Of a DNA stretch of 64,000 nt, positions 35,446-44,929 are shown in pieces. The notes under the pieces were generated by a model. It searched no databases, was not told the DNA's origin, and worked only from the letters and a program-made list of their open reading frames with translations. This DNA comes from Robiginitalea biformata HTCC2501. Its GTDB lineage: Bacteria > Bacteroidota > Bacteroidia > Flavobacteriales > Flavobacteriaceae. Location of the stretch: contig NC_013222.1 of NCBI RefSeq assembly GCF_000024125.1, positions 3,466,384 to 3,530,383 on the forward strand, read 5' to 3'. How positions within the stretch are numbered: position 1 is the stretch's first letter; every line of letters starts with the position of its first letter. A program made the position numbers and the translations under genes.

Positions 35446-37842
35446 TTATTCCTCCACCACCTTTTTCACTTTTTTCACGTCTTTTTGGACTTCAACTGAA
35501 GCTTCAGCCTCGGTGTAGTTTTCCAGGCTGACTTTTACATCTTCCTCCGTCCCGGTGAAAGTCACCTCCTCAACAGTCTTTTCCCCGTCTACACTGGTGG
35601 TGGTAGTCACGTAGGCCGTAACGGTGCCGTCCTCATTCTCATCCATCTGCACCTGCAGTTGCTTCTGGACTTCGCTGCCTTCCGAATAAGCCGCCAGACC
35701 GTCCGAGGACAGCGCGATACTCGGGGCGATAACCAGCGCCACCACAGAGATCAGCTTCAACAGGATGTTCAGGGAGGGTCCCGAGGTATCCTTGAACGGA
35801 TCCCCGACGGTATCCCCAACCACGGCTGCCTTGTGGGCATCCGTGCCTTTGCGGCCCTGCTCTTCGATCATCTTTTTGGCATTGTCCCAGGCACCCCCGG
35901 CATTGGATTGGAAGATGGCCATCAATACGCCTGCGGAAGTAACCCCTGCAAGCAGGCCTCCGAGCATTTCCGCACCCCCGATAAAGCCAATCGCGACAGG
36001 TACAGCAATGGCCAGCAGCCCGGGAAGTACCATCTCTTTAATAGAGGCCTTGGTAGAAATTTCCACGCATTTCTCGTATTCCGCCTTCCCGTCGGCTTCG
36101 TCAAATATCTTCCGGTCGGCCGCAGAGGCCTTGGAGATATCCGCATCGTACTTGCGCATGACGGCAAGGGCGGCCTTCAACTCGGGGATATCCCGGAACT
36201 GCCGGCGGACCTCTTCGATCATCGACATGGCGGCACGCCCCACGGCATTCATCGACAGGGCCGAGAACACAAAGGGCAGCATGGCGCCCACCAGGAGACC
36301 TGCCATGATATCCGGCTGGGAAACGTCGATCGCGGTGACTTTTGCCGTTTTCATGAACGCGGCAAAAAGGGCCAGGGCCGTAAGGGCGGCAGAGGCAATC
36401 GCAAATCCTTTTCCAATGGCAGCTGTGGTATTCCCCACGGCGTCCAGTTTGTCGGTGCGCTCCCGCACTTCCCCGGGCAGTTCAGCCATTTCGGCAATCC
36501 CCCCGGCATTATCGGAAATCGGGCCATATGCGTCAACGGCCAACTGGATCCCGGTGTTCGCCAGCATCCCAACGGCTGCGATGGCAATCCCGTAAAGCCC
36601 GGCAAAGTAGTGGGATACCAGGATTGCGGCAGCGATCAGTAAAATCGGGATAGCCGTGGACATCATCCCCACGCCCAGGCCGGCGATGATATTCGTGGCG
36701 GACCCGGTCTCGGACTGCCGCACGATGGCGTTCACCGGCTTGGTCCCGGTTCCCGTGTAGTATTCGGTGACCTTCCCGACCAGCAAACCGGCCACCAGGC
36801 CGGCGATTGTCGCCAAAAAGACGCCCATGGAAGTAAACTCCCGACCGCCTTCAGTCCATGTTTCCGGAAGCATGGCGCCAATCAGGAAATAGGAAACCAC
36901 CAGCATCAGGGCTGCCGATCCGAATTCCCCGATGTTCAGGGCCTTGTGCGGGGAACCGCCGTCCTTCACACGGACAAAGAAGGTCCCGATAATGGACATG
37001 ACGATTCCGGCACCGGCCAGTGCCAGCGGCAGGTAAACGGCCCCCAGGCCGTTAAATGCCCCCTGGAACTCCGGGAGGACCACAAAAGAAGCCCCCAGTA
37101 CCATGGTACCGATGATGGAGCCCACATAGGACTCGAACAGGTCGGCCCCCATCCCGGCAACGTCCCCCACGTTATCGCCCACGTTGTCGGCGATGGTAGC
37201 GGGGTTCAGCGGGTGGTCTTCCGGGATGCCGGCTTCCACCTTCCCGACCAGGTCGGCCCCCACATCGGCGGCCTTGGTGTAGATACCCCCGCCCACACGG
37301 GCAAACAGGGCAATGGAAGAAGCCCCGAGGGAGAATCCTGAGAGGACGTTAAGGACCTCATCGATCCCCCAACCCTGGGCACTGTAGATCATAAACAAAC
37401 CGCTCAGGCCCAGTACGCCGAGCCCGACGACACCCATCCCCATGACGGATCCGCCTGCAAAAGCTACTTCCAGGGCTTTCCCAAGGGAGGTCCGGGCGGC
37501 ATGCGTGGTGCGTACATTCGCCTTGGTGGCAACCTTCATCCCGATAAACCCGGCAAGGGCGGAGCAAATGGCCCCGACGATAAAGGACACGGCAACCATG
37601 CCGTTGGAACCGGCTTCATTCTGCCCCTTAAAGAATAGCAGAACCGCCACGGCAGCGACAAAAATCGAAAGGATTTTGTACTCCGCCTTCAGGAATGACA
37701 TGGCCCCGTCGGCAATATTTTTGGCAATCCGGGCCATTTTGGCATCCCCTTCTTCCTGCTTGGATACCCAGGCGTTCTTCACCAGGACAAAGAGCAGCCC
37801 CAGGACGCCGAAGGCTGGTAAGAATTTCACGATTTGTTCCAT
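35446..37842 (-). CDS. hppA: Membrane-bound proton/sodium-translocating pyrophosphatase
   Basis: The 798-residue pump couples pyrophosphate hydrolysis to cation export, with about 15-16 hydrophobic segments. It has the signature [19 protein letters not shown] and [21 protein letters not shown] near residues 195-240. [13 protein letters not shown] has Ala at the position that marks K+-dependent enzymes; many of these pump Na+, but the ion is not proven here. The last 70 residues, after about 728, form an unusual polar, acidic tail rich in Thr, Val and Glu and ending KKVKKVVEE. It is divergent from no gene and lies next to soluble ppa, separated by a terminator. Confidence 0.95.
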   Translation of the reverse strand: MEQIVKFLPAFGVLGLLFVLVKNAWVSKQEEGDAKMARIAKNIADGAMSFLKAEYKILSIFVAAVAVLLFFKGQNEAGSNGMVAVSFIVGAICSALAGFIGMKVATKANVRTTHAARTSLGKALEVAFAGGSVMGMGVVGLGVLGLSGLFMIYSAQGWGIDEVLNVLSGFSLGASSIALFARVGGGIYTKAADVGADLVGKVEAGIPEDHPLNPATIADNVGDNVGDVAGMGADLFESYVGSIIGTMVLGASFVVLPEFQGAFNGLGAVYLPLALAGAGIVMSIIGTFFVRVKDGGSPHKALNIGEFGSAALMLVVSYFLIGAMLPETWTEGGREFTSMGVFLATIAGLVAGLLVGKVTEYYTGTGTKPVNAIVRQSETGSATNIIAGLGVGMMSTAIPILLIAAAILVSHYFAGLYGIAIAAVGMLANTGIQLAVDAYGPISDNAGGIAEMAELPGEVRERTDKLDAVGNTTAAIGKGFAIASAALTALALFAAFMKTAKVTAIDVSQPDIMAGLLVGAMLPFVFSALSMNAVGRAAMSMIEEVRRQFRDIPELKAALAVMRKYDADISKASAADRKIFDEADGKAEYEKCVEISTKASIKEMVLPGLLAIAVPVAIGFIGGAEMLGGLLAGVTSAGVLMAIFQSNAGGAWDNAKKMIEEQGRKGTDAHKAAVVGDTVGDPFKDTSGPSLNILLKLISVVALVIAPSIALSSDGLAAYSEGSEVQKQLQVQMDENEDGTVTAYVTTTTSVDGEKTVEEVTFTGTEEDVKVSLENYTEAEASVEVQKDVKKVKKVVEE

Positions 37843-37912
37843 AATGTAGTCAGTATAGTTTCGTTAATGTAATCTGAAAGTGTTGCACTTTTTTTAACAT
37901 TTTAAGCGCGAG

Positions 37913-37920
37913 CAAATGTA
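37913..37920 (-). promoter_or_regulatory. Candidate -7 box of hppA
   Basis: TACATTTG on the minus strand matches TAnnTTTG exactly, 71 bases before the hppA start; the -33 region is a T-rich part of the ppa terminator. Confidence 0.45.
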
Positions 37921-37937
37921 GTAAAATACCGGACAAT

Positions 37938-37973
37938 AAAAAAAGCCCTTAACCATGCGGGATTAAGGGCTTT
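37938..37973 (-). terminator. Intrinsic terminator after ppa
   Basis: AAAGCCCTTAA and TTAAGGGCTTT form an 11-bp stem with a 10-base loop; in the minus direction a run of seven T follows. It ends the ppa transcript. Confidence 0.9.
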
Positions 37974-37993
37974 GCGGTGCGCAGGGCCGTCGG

Positions 37994-38521
37994 TCAGATC
38001 ATGAATTTCCGGATGGTTTTGTATTCGCTGTCCTCATAGCGCCGGACGCAACTGCGGTAGATTTCCCGGGCTTCTTCCGCATTGCCCCAGCCACCGGTAT
38101 CCACTTTCTTCTCCTCGAGATCCTTGTAAACCTGGAAAAAATGCTCGATTTCCTTCAGCCGGTGGGGATTCAAATCGCTGATATCCCCCTTCAGGCTCCA
38201 GATCGGGTCGTTCAGGGGCACGCAGATCAGCTTCTCGTCCGGCCCTTTTTCGTCCGTCATGTGGAACACCCCGATAGGGCGCACCTTCATGACCACCATC
38301 GGGTAGGCGGGTTCCGTGGTCAGCACCAATACATCCAGGGGGTCCTGGTCCAGCGCCAGCGTCTCGGGCACAAACCCGTAATCCCCGGGGTACATCATGG
38401 AAGAAAAAAGCGTGCGGTCAAAGCGGATTTTGTTCAGGGTAAAATCGTATTCGTACTTATTCCGGCTCCCTTTGGGGATTTCGATCAGTACGTCAAAAGT
38501 AACCTCATCATTGTTTGTCAT
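37994..38521 (-). CDS. ppa: Soluble inorganic pyrophosphatase, family I
   Basis: The 175-residue cytoplasmic enzyme hydrolyses pyrophosphate. It shows EIPKGSRNKYEYD at residues 14-26, MMYPGDYGFVPETLALDQDPLDVLVL near 42-67 with the metal-binding DxDPxD pattern, and the expected length. It lies upstream of the membrane pyrophosphatase on the same strand, with a terminator between them, so the two pyrophosphate-consuming systems are separately transcribed neighbours. Confidence 0.96.
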   Translation of the reverse strand: MTNNDEVTFDVLIEIPKGSRNKYEYDFTLNKIRFDRTLFSSMMYPGDYGFVPETLALDQDPLDVLVLTTEPAYPMVVMKVRPIGVFHMTDEKGPDEKLICVPLNDPIWSLKGDISDLNPHRLKEIEHFFQVYKDLEEKKVDTGGWGNAEEAREIYRSCVRRYEDSEYKTIRKFMI

Positions 38522-38636
38522 AGGCAGAGATTGTAGGCGGTGGCGGCTCCCGCACCGGCGGTTGGCACCACCCGGTTATCCGGGATTCGCCCCGGGCTGC
38601 AAAACTACGAAAAAACAGCCGTTTGCCGTCCGGAAA

Positions 38637-41141
38637 TCAGAAATGGAAGCCAAAGGCGCCGGTAACGCTGAAAGCCCGGGCATCCGGATTATCCAGGTAG
38701 TTCCCCCGGAAATTGAAATCGATCCGGAAGATCTTGAAGATGTTGCCCACCCCCACGCTGTACTCCCAGTAGATGGAGTCATCCGGGGCCTGCAGGGGGA
38801 TATTGGCCGGGCTGTTGAGGAGCTGGTTGGCCTCGGAAAGCTGCCCCCAGACCCCGCGGAGCCCGACAATTTCCCGCAGGTTCCAGTCGCGCAGCAGCGG
38901 GATGCGCGAAAACAGTCGGCCGTTGAAGTTGTGCTCCAGGTGGAGGGAAGCGTAAGTGTCCGTAACGAATTCGTAAAAATCCAGGTTCGGGAAGGTATTG
39001 TAGATGGAAAACAGCGTCTGGTTCCCGGGTACCACGTTGAGCATCACCAGGGGGACCTCCCCAAAGGTCTTCCCGACCTCCACGGTGCTCAACAACCTCC
39101 CCATGCCGCCCACCTGCCAGGGCTGGGAATAGGAGAATTGCACCTTGCGGTAGTCGAAATCGCTTTCCAAAAATCCCTGCAACCCCTGGGTATAATGCAG
39201 CAAAAGCGTGCTGTAGGTGTCGTTCACATCCCGACGTTCCACGCCGTAGCCAATGGTTTCCTTCCCCGGGGTGTAGATGAGCGTGGTGGTCAGGTCGAAT
39301 TGCCTGACCTCCGAGGCGACGCCCCCCGGGGCCTCCGGATCCAGGTAGTCCAGGCTGAAAACATCCGGCAGGGCAGACCGGAGCGTGCGCAGCGATCCCC
39401 CGAACCGGATCCTGAAATTCTCCAGGGGTTCTATATCCACCGCCAGGGTAGACAGGTTGATGTTTGTCAACCGGTTGTTATTCCCCACGGTAAATACGGC
39501 CGAGGAAGCCACGCTCCGGCCGAGCACGTCGTTGGTGGCGGTCAGGCTCAGCCCGAGTTGCTCGATGTCGCGGCGGTTGCCCCCCGAGAGTATCAGCCGG
39601 GTTTTGCGGTCCAGCAACCATTTACCCGAGATCCCGTACTTGACTTTTTTGTCCAGGAAGCCATAGGCCATATACCCCTCCAGGCGCCAGGGGTCGTTCT
39701 GCCCGAAATAGGTCCGCGCCCCACCCCTCAGACGGACACCCTCTGCATCGTTGTACCCGAAAACGCTGTAGATGTTTCCCAGATCCAGGTTCCATTTGTC
39801 GATCTCCACGTAACCGGAACCCAGGATGCTGACCAGGTTGTAATAGGTATTGAATTTCGGCACCGTCCGCAGCGTGTCCAGCAAGGTGTAGATCCCCCGT
39901 TCGTCCTTGTTGAGTGCTTCCAGCCGGTTGGCGGACCAGAAAGCGTCGTCCCGGTTGAACACCCGAGGGTCGAAAGGGTCGGATTCCCCCTTGTAGAATG
40001 CCCGCCCCCTGGGACGATTAAAGACATAGTTGTCGTAAACGGTGGTGCGCTTGCCGTAGACCCCCCGGGATTCCTCCTTTTTGTTCAGCGCAAAATCGCT
40101 GAGCATGTAATCCCTTTTGAGCAGGAAAACCGAGTCCGAAAGCACGTCGAATTCCTGTTCGATGTAAATTTCCTTGACCCAGTTGATATTTGCACTCCGC
40201 GTCACGGCCAGGTTGATCCTGGCAACCGCGTAGGTGGTGTCATTTACCCAGAAATCCCCCTTGAAGGTCAGTTCGTTTTTCCGCCGCGGGTAATAGATGA
40301 TGTTGTAGCACCACTTGTCTCCCAGGAAGGCAGAATCCGCCAGGACATAATTATAGGTGTCCACCCCCGTGGTTGAAAGCGGGCTGGTAAAACTCTTGTC
40401 GAAAAACTTCAGGTAGTTGTCGTAGATGTCGTATTCCGAATAGAGGTCCTGTACAAAGGCGATGATTGCCTGGTTGTTGCTGAACCCGGAATTTTTGTTG
40501 CCCAGCACGTCTGTGCGCTCCTCCCCGATCCGGTTGTCCCCGTAGACCCGGGAGAACTTCTCGTTCAGGAATATCGGCAGGTAGGTCTTGCCGGTGATCC
40601 GGGAGGTATCCAGGTCTTCGAAAATAAATTCCAGCCCCCGGAATACGCGGCTCTCCATCAGGCTGCTGTCGATGGTATTCAGGTCAAACTCAATCTTCTC
40701 GTAGGTGTCGTAGGCGTACTGGTCAAAAAGCTTCACGCCGTTGCGGCGCTTTTTCTCCCAGATTTTCCGCAGGATGTCGATGGCCGGATTGTCTTTTTTG
40801 GGTTGCCGGCCCATGTAAACCACCACTTCGTCCAGCTCCTCCCCGGATTCCTCCATCTCAATCCGCAGGCCCGTATTGACCCGCTGCTCCAGAACGATCC
40901 GCCGCGTGGCATACCCGATGTAGGAAACCACCAGCGTATCCCAGACGGCCTCAGACTCCAGGTAAAACCTGCCGTCGTCATTGGTAATGGTGCCTTCGGA
41001 CGAGCCCGCAAACAGGATATTGGCAAACGCCACCGGGTCTCCGGATGCATCTACCACCAGCCCCCCGGCCTTGGTTTGGGACCAAAGCACCTGGCAGGCG
41101 AACAGCAACAGGATTGGGAACAGATAGCGGCGTACGGACAT
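38637..41141 (-). CDS. DUF5686 outer-membrane protein with carboxypeptidase-like domain
   Basis: The 834-residue product has a signal peptide (cut near ...LWSQ, residue 22) and then a carboxypeptidase-regulatory-like beta domain (about 25-100, GLVVDASGDPVAFANILFAG and SYIGYATRRI) of the type found at the N-terminus of SusC-like proteins. A long DUF5686 region follows, ending in an aromatic beta-strand (AFGFHF) typical of outer-membrane insertion. There is no TonB plug domain. It is probably an outer-membrane barrel of unknown function. It has no close co-transcribed neighbour. Confidence 0.85.
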   Translation of the reverse strand: MSVRRYLFPILLLFACQVLWSQTKAGGLVVDASGDPVAFANILFAGSSEGTITNDDGRFYLESEAVWDTLVVSYIGYATRRIVLEQRVNTGLRIEMEESGEELDEVVVYMGRQPKKDNPAIDILRKIWEKKRRNGVKLFDQYAYDTYEKIEFDLNTIDSSLMESRVFRGLEFIFEDLDTSRITGKTYLPIFLNEKFSRVYGDNRIGEERTDVLGNKNSGFSNNQAIIAFVQDLYSEYDIYDNYLKFFDKSFTSPLSTTGVDTYNYVLADSAFLGDKWCYNIIYYPRRKNELTFKGDFWVNDTTYAVARINLAVTRSANINWVKEIYIEQEFDVLSDSVFLLKRDYMLSDFALNKKEESRGVYGKRTTVYDNYVFNRPRGRAFYKGESDPFDPRVFNRDDAFWSANRLEALNKDERGIYTLLDTLRTVPKFNTYYNLVSILGSGYVEIDKWNLDLGNIYSVFGYNDAEGVRLRGGARTYFGQNDPWRLEGYMAYGFLDKKVKYGISGKWLLDRKTRLILSGGNRRDIEQLGLSLTATNDVLGRSVASSAVFTVGNNNRLTNINLSTLAVDIEPLENFRIRFGGSLRTLRSALPDVFSLDYLDPEAPGGVASEVRQFDLTTTLIYTPGKETIGYGVERRDVNDTYSTLLLHYTQGLQGFLESDFDYRKVQFSYSQPWQVGGMGRLLSTVEVGKTFGEVPLVMLNVVPGNQTLFSIYNTFPNLDFYEFVTDTYASLHLEHNFNGRLFSRIPLLRDWNLREIVGLRGVWGQLSEANQLLNSPANIPLQAPDDSIYWEYSVGVGNIFKIFRIDFNFRGNYLDNPDARAFSVTGAFGFHF

Positions 41142-41228
41142 GCGTCGAAATTCGAATGGGCATGAGGTTTCCGGCAGGGTCCGGGGAGATGAGGGTGGTG
41201 CAGGCGCGCCGGGCCATAACCTGTCAGC

Positions 41229-41256
41229 AGCCCCTCCGGACCTTTCCGGCGGGGCT
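41229..41256 (-). terminator. Hairpin downstream of pdhB
   Basis: AGCCCC and GGGGCT enclose CCGGA/TCCGG, giving a nearly continuous stem 26 bases past the pdhB stop. No U tract follows, so it may be a non-canonical terminator. Confidence 0.4.
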
Positions 41257-41281
41257 AATATACGGCAGCAAGCGGTGCCGA

Positions 41282-42259
41282 TTACTTATATAACACTTTC
41301 TTAACAGCGGCGATTACGTCCTCGCTGTTGGGCAGCCATTCCTGCAGCAGGACCGGCGAATAGGGTGCCGGGGTGTCCGCGGTATTCAATTTGATGATGG
41401 GGGCGTCCAGGTAATCGAATGCCTTTTGCTGTACCTGGTAGGTGATCTCGGTAGCCACATTTCCGAAGGGCCAGGCCTCTTCCAGGATCACCAGGCGGTT
41501 TGTTTTTTTGACCGATTCCAGGATGGTTTCATGGTCCATCGGCCGGACGGTCCGCAGGTCGATGATTTCACAGGATATCCCTTCGGAATCCAGCTTTTCT
41601 GCCGCTGCGTAGGCCTCTTTGATAATCTTTCCGAAGGAAACGATGGTGACGTCGGTTCCTTCCCGTTTAATCTCCGCCACCCCGATCGGAATCGTGTATT
41701 CCCCTTCCGGGACTTCCCCTTTGTCCCCGTACATCTGTTCGGATTCCATAAAGATTACCGGGTCGTCGTCCCGGATGGAGGCTTTAAGCAGCCCCTTGGC
41801 GTCCTTCGGATTGGAAGGCACCACCACTTTAAGCCCCGGGCAGTTGGCGTACCAGCTTTCAAACGCCTGGGAGTGCGTGGCCGCCAATTGGCCGGCGGAA
41901 GCGGTCGGGCCCCGGAAAACGATGGGGATATTGAATTGCCCGGCAGACATCTGCCGCATTTTTGCGGCGTTGTTGATGATCTGGTCAATACCGACCAGGG
42001 CAAAGTTAAACGTCATGAATTCAATGATCGGCCGGTTGCCGTTCATGGCAGATCCCACGCCGATACCGGCAAAACCAAGCTCGGAAATGGGGGTGTCAAT
42101 CACGCGCTTGGGACCGAATTCGTCCAGCATGCCCTTGGAAGCCTTGTATGCCCCGTTGTACTCGGCCACCTCCTCGCCCATCAGGTAAATGGATTCGTCT
42201 CGCCGCATCTCTTCGGACATGGCTTCGGCAATGGCTTCTCTAAATTGTAGTGTCTTCAT
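41282..42259 (-). CDS. pdhB: Pyruvate dehydrogenase E1 component, beta subunit
   Basis: The 325-residue subunit forms the alpha2-beta2 E1 of the pyruvate dehydrogenase complex. It starts MKTLQFREAIAEAMSEEMRRDESIYLMGEEVAEYNGAYK and contains GFAGIGVGSAMNGNRPI, RGPTASAGQLAATHSQAFE (with the family's active-site His) and DLRTVRPMD. Start at 42259 is chosen because the preceding in-frame residues have no homology. The E1 alpha and E2 genes are not adjacent here, as often in flavobacteria. It is divergent from etfBA. Confidence 0.94.
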   Translation of the reverse strand: MKTLQFREAIAEAMSEEMRRDESIYLMGEEVAEYNGAYKASKGMLDEFGPKRVIDTPISELGFAGIGVGSAMNGNRPIIEFMTFNFALVGIDQIINNAAKMRQMSAGQFNIPIVFRGPTASAGQLAATHSQAFESWYANCPGLKVVVPSNPKDAKGLLKASIRDDDPVIFMESEQMYGDKGEVPEGEYTIPIGVAEIKREGTDVTIVSFGKIIKEAYAAAEKLDSEGISCEIIDLRTVRPMDHETILESVKKTNRLVILEEAWPFGNVATEITYQVQQKAFDYLDAPIIKLNTADTPAPYSPVLLQEWLPNSEDVIAAVKKVLYK

Positions 42260-42367
42260 GTTATCTGGGTGTTCGCTGGTTCGCAATTCGGTAACAAAAT
42301 GCCCACAAAAATAGAAAAATATCGCGCAAAATACGGGGCGGCGACTTCAAAAAATCAGGAAATTTTT

Positions 42368-42383
42368 ACTATGCATGCATAGT
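42368..42383. promoter_or_regulatory. 16-bp palindrome in the etfBA promoter
   Basis: ACTATGCATGCATAGT is a perfect palindrome. TATATTGG (42394-42401) is a near-consensus -7 box, so the palindrome covers the -33 region and would block polymerase when bound. The core TATGCATGCATA and the preceding AAAATCAGGA recur upstream of the lipoprotein gene at 62126. Confidence 0.65.
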
Positions 42384-42442
42384 ATTTCTGAAATATATTG
42401 GCTATCTTAGCAGCCACTTTCAATCCTAAAGCTATTGAAAAT

Positions 42443-43189
42443 ATGAAGCTATTAGTTTGTATCAGCAATGTGCCCGATACTACCTCCAAAATCAATTTCA
42501 CGGCAGACCAGACTGCTTTTGATACCACCGGCGTGCAGTTCGTCATCAACCCGAACGACGAATTCGGGCTGACGCGGGCCATGTGGCTTAAGGAGAAGCA
42601 GGGCGCAACCCTGCATGTAGCCACCGTCGGGACGGCCGCTGTGGAACCTACCATGCGGAAGGCACTGGCTATCGGGGCCGATGAGGCCATTCGCATCGAC
42701 GCGGAGCCGAAAGACGGCTTATTTGTGGCCCGGCAGCTGGCCGAGGTGATCAAAAACGGGGGGTACGACCTGGTGATTGCCGGGAGGGAGTCCATCGACT
42801 ACAACGGTGGCATGGTCCCCGGGATGATCTCCGCCCTGCTCGATATGAACTTCGTCAATAACTGCATCGGGCTGGAGCTCGACGGCACCAAAGCCACGGC
42901 CGTACGGGAAATCGACGGCGGAAAGGAAACCCTGGAAACCAGCCTGCCGCTGATTATCGGCGGCCAAAAGGGCCTTGTGGAAGAGAGCGACTTGCGGATC
43001 CCGAATATGCGGGGGATCATGATGGCGCGTCAGAAAAAACTCAGCGTGGTTTCCCCCGTGGACATGCAACCGGGAACCGAGGACAAACGCTTCGAAAAAC
43101 CAGCGCCGAAAGGCGATGTAAAACTCGTGGACCCGGGCGAGCTTGACAAACTCGTAGATCTGCTCCACAAGGAAGCCAAAGTCATTTAA
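42443..43189 (+). CDS. etfB: Electron transfer flavoprotein, beta subunit
   Basis: The 248-residue subunit starts MKLLVCISNVPDTTSKI and shows AGRESIDYNGGMVPGMISALL and the recognition-type loop near residues 190-200. ETF accepts electrons from acyl-CoA dehydrogenases and passes them to the quinone pool by ETF-quinone oxidoreductase. The start at 42443 fits the family; the 15 upstream in-frame residues overlap the promoter. It is followed by etfA after 56 bases. Confidence 0.95.
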   Translation: MKLLVCISNVPDTTSKINFTADQTAFDTTGVQFVINPNDEFGLTRAMWLKEKQGATLHVATVGTAAVEPTMRKALAIGADEAIRIDAEPKDGLFVARQLAEVIKNGGYDLVIAGRESIDYNGGMVPGMISALLDMNFVNNCIGLELDGTKATAVREIDGGKETLETSLPLIIGGQKGLVEESDLRIPNMRGIMMARQKKLSVVSPVDMQPGTEDKRFEKPAPKGDVKLVDPGELDKLVDLLHKEAKVI

Positions 43190-43245
43190 ACCGCTGCTGC
43201 AGCGGCCCGTTACGGGCACGCTCGCTCAACCAAAAACATTCAGAC

Positions 43246-44214
43246 ATGTCAGTACTCGTATATACAGAAACAGATAAAGGTAAATTCAAAAAGAATGCCT
43301 GGGAAGTGGCCAGCTACGCCGCGGCCCTGGCCGAAAAACTCGGTACCGAGGCCGTGGCAGTTGCCATCAACCCATCGGACCCCGGGGCGCTGGGCACCTA
43401 CGGCATTTCCCGGGTGCTCGAAGTAAGCGAACCCCGTCTGGAAACTTTTAATGCCCGGGCGGCGGCGGCCGTAGTAAAACAAGCGGCCTCCCAGGCCGGG
43501 GCAACCGTAATCGTGGTCAGTTCCAGCGCGGATGCCCGGTTTATGGCTCCTATACTGGCCGGGGTCCTCAAGGCGGGATACGCCCCGAACGTCGTGGGCC
43601 TGCCCGAGCAGACGGACCCGATCGTGGTCCGCAGGACTGTATTCAGCAACAAGGGCTTTGCTCATACCCAGCTAGACGGCACCCTGGGAATCATCGGGGT
43701 GTCCAACAACGCATTCGGGGCCGTGGAAAAAAACGGGGACGCCACCGCGGAAGCCTTTTCCCCGGAACTCCCCGATTCCCTGTTCAGCACAAAATCGGTT
43801 TCCGTGGACAAGGCCACCGACAAGATCGCCATTGCCGATGCGGAAATTGTCGTCTCCGGCGGCCGCGGCCTGAAAGGCCCTGAAAACTGGGGGATGGTAG
43901 AAGAACTGGCAGAGGTTCTCGGGGCGGCTACCGCCTGTTCCAAACCGGTTTCCGACATGGGATGGCGGCCCCACAGCGAACACGTCGGCCAGACGGGGAA
44001 GCCCGTGGCCAGCAACCTCTACATCGCCATCGGGATCTCCGGGGCCATCCAGCACCTCGCCGGGGTGAACGCTTCGAAAGTCAAGGTGGTTATCAACAAC
44101 GATCCGGAGGCGCCTTTCTTTAAGGCCGCCGATTACGGAGTGGTTGGCGACGCCTTTGAAGTCGTCCCGGAACTCATCGAAAAATTAAAGGAGTTTAAGG
44201 CCGAAAACGCCTAA
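43246..44214 (+). CDS. etfA: Electron transfer flavoprotein, alpha subunit
   Basis: The 322-residue FAD-binding subunit shows [77 protein letters not shown], of which GGRGLKG, GQTGK and the GISGAIQH segment contact FAD in the family. It completes the etfBA operon, which ends at a strong terminator. Confidence 0.95.
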   Translation: MSVLVYTETDKGKFKKNAWEVASYAAALAEKLGTEAVAVAINPSDPGALGTYGISRVLEVSEPRLETFNARAAAAVVKQAASQAGATVIVVSSSADARFMAPILAGVLKAGYAPNVVGLPEQTDPIVVRRTVFSNKGFAHTQLDGTLGIIGVSNNAFGAVEKNGDATAEAFSPELPDSLFSTKSVSVDKATDKIAIADAEIVVSGGRGLKGPENWGMVEELAEVLGAATACSKPVSDMGWRPHSEHVGQTGKPVASNLYIAIGISGAIQHLAGVNASKVKVVINNDPEAPFFKAADYGVVGDAFEVVPELIEKLKEFKAENA

Positions 44215-44240
44215 TTTTTGTTAATTTGTCCCTTTAATAG

Positions 44241-44282
44241 GGCTGTTAAATAACCCGTCCCTGTTGTTTAACAGCCTTTTTT
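44241..44282 (+). terminator. Intrinsic terminator after etfA
   Basis: GGCTGTTAAA and TTTAACAGCC form a 10-bp stem with a 16-base loop followed by TTTTTT. Confidence 0.92.
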
Positions 44283-44299
44283 AATTGCGCGAACGATCT

Positions 44300-44929
44300 A
44301 TGAGCCTTGTACGGTTGAAAATAAAAGGAATTTCCTATAGTCAAACCCAGAACGGGGCCTATGCCCTGATCCTGAATGAGGTGGAGGGGGATCGAAAACT
44401 CCCCATCGTGATCGGTGCATTCGAGGCGCAATCCATCGCGATTGCCCTGGAAAAGGAAATCAAGCCGCCCAGGCCGCTCACGCACGACCTTTTCAAGAAT
44501 TTCGCAGACCGTTTCGATATTGTAATCAAGCAGGTGATCATCCACAAACTGGTAGACGGCGTATTTTATTCGAGCATTATCTGCGAACGGGATAAAATCG
44601 AAGAAATCATCGATGCGCGTACCAGCGACGCGATTGCCCTGGCCCTGCGGTTTGGGGCGCCGATTTTCACCTACAAAACCATTTTGGACAAGGCGGGTAT
44701 CTACCTGAAGTTTTCCTCCAAGGATAAAGAGAAAGAAACCGGGGACGACAGCATTGTGGTGGATGAAATCCTCCAGGAAAGCGAAGCCGTGGAAATCGAT
44801 TCCGGGGCTGCGTCGGCCTATAAGGAAATGACCCTCGAGGAGCTCCGCGCCGAACTGGACAAGGCCGTAGCCAGTGAAGACTACGAGAAGGCGGCCAAAT
44901 TGCGGGATGAAATCTCCAAACGCAAATAG
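44300..44929 (+). CDS. Bifunctional nuclease (BFN, DUF151) with C-terminal UVR motif
   Basis: The 209-residue protein has a DUF151 domain (about 1-140), starting MSLVRLKIKGISYSQTQNGAYALIL, with RTSDAIALALRFGAPIF as the conserved core. Plant BFN1 of this family has both RNase and DNase activity. Residues about 172-205 (TLEELRAELDKAVASEDYEKAAKLRDEI) form a UvrB/UvrC interaction motif, an addition typical of Bacteroidota members and suggestive of a partner protein. The ATG at 44300 is chosen over an in-frame TTG at 44285. The 3' end overlaps the nupC frame. Confidence 0.88.
   Translation: MSLVRLKIKGISYSQTQNGAYALILNEVEGDRKLPIVIGAFEAQSIAIALEKEIKPPRPLTHDLFKNFADRFDIVIKQVIIHKLVDGVFYSSIICERDKIEEIIDARTSDAIALALRFGAPIFTYKTILDKAGIYLKFSSKDKEKETGDDSIVVDEILQESEAVEIDSGAASAYKEMTLEELRAELDKAVASEDYEKAAKLRDEISKRK

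Noticed and set aside
38397..40376. A 659-codon + strand frame opposite the DUF5686 gene
   Set aside because: The composition is Pro/Gly/Val/His/Gln-rich as in other shadows, while the minus-strand frame has a signal peptide and recognisable domains.
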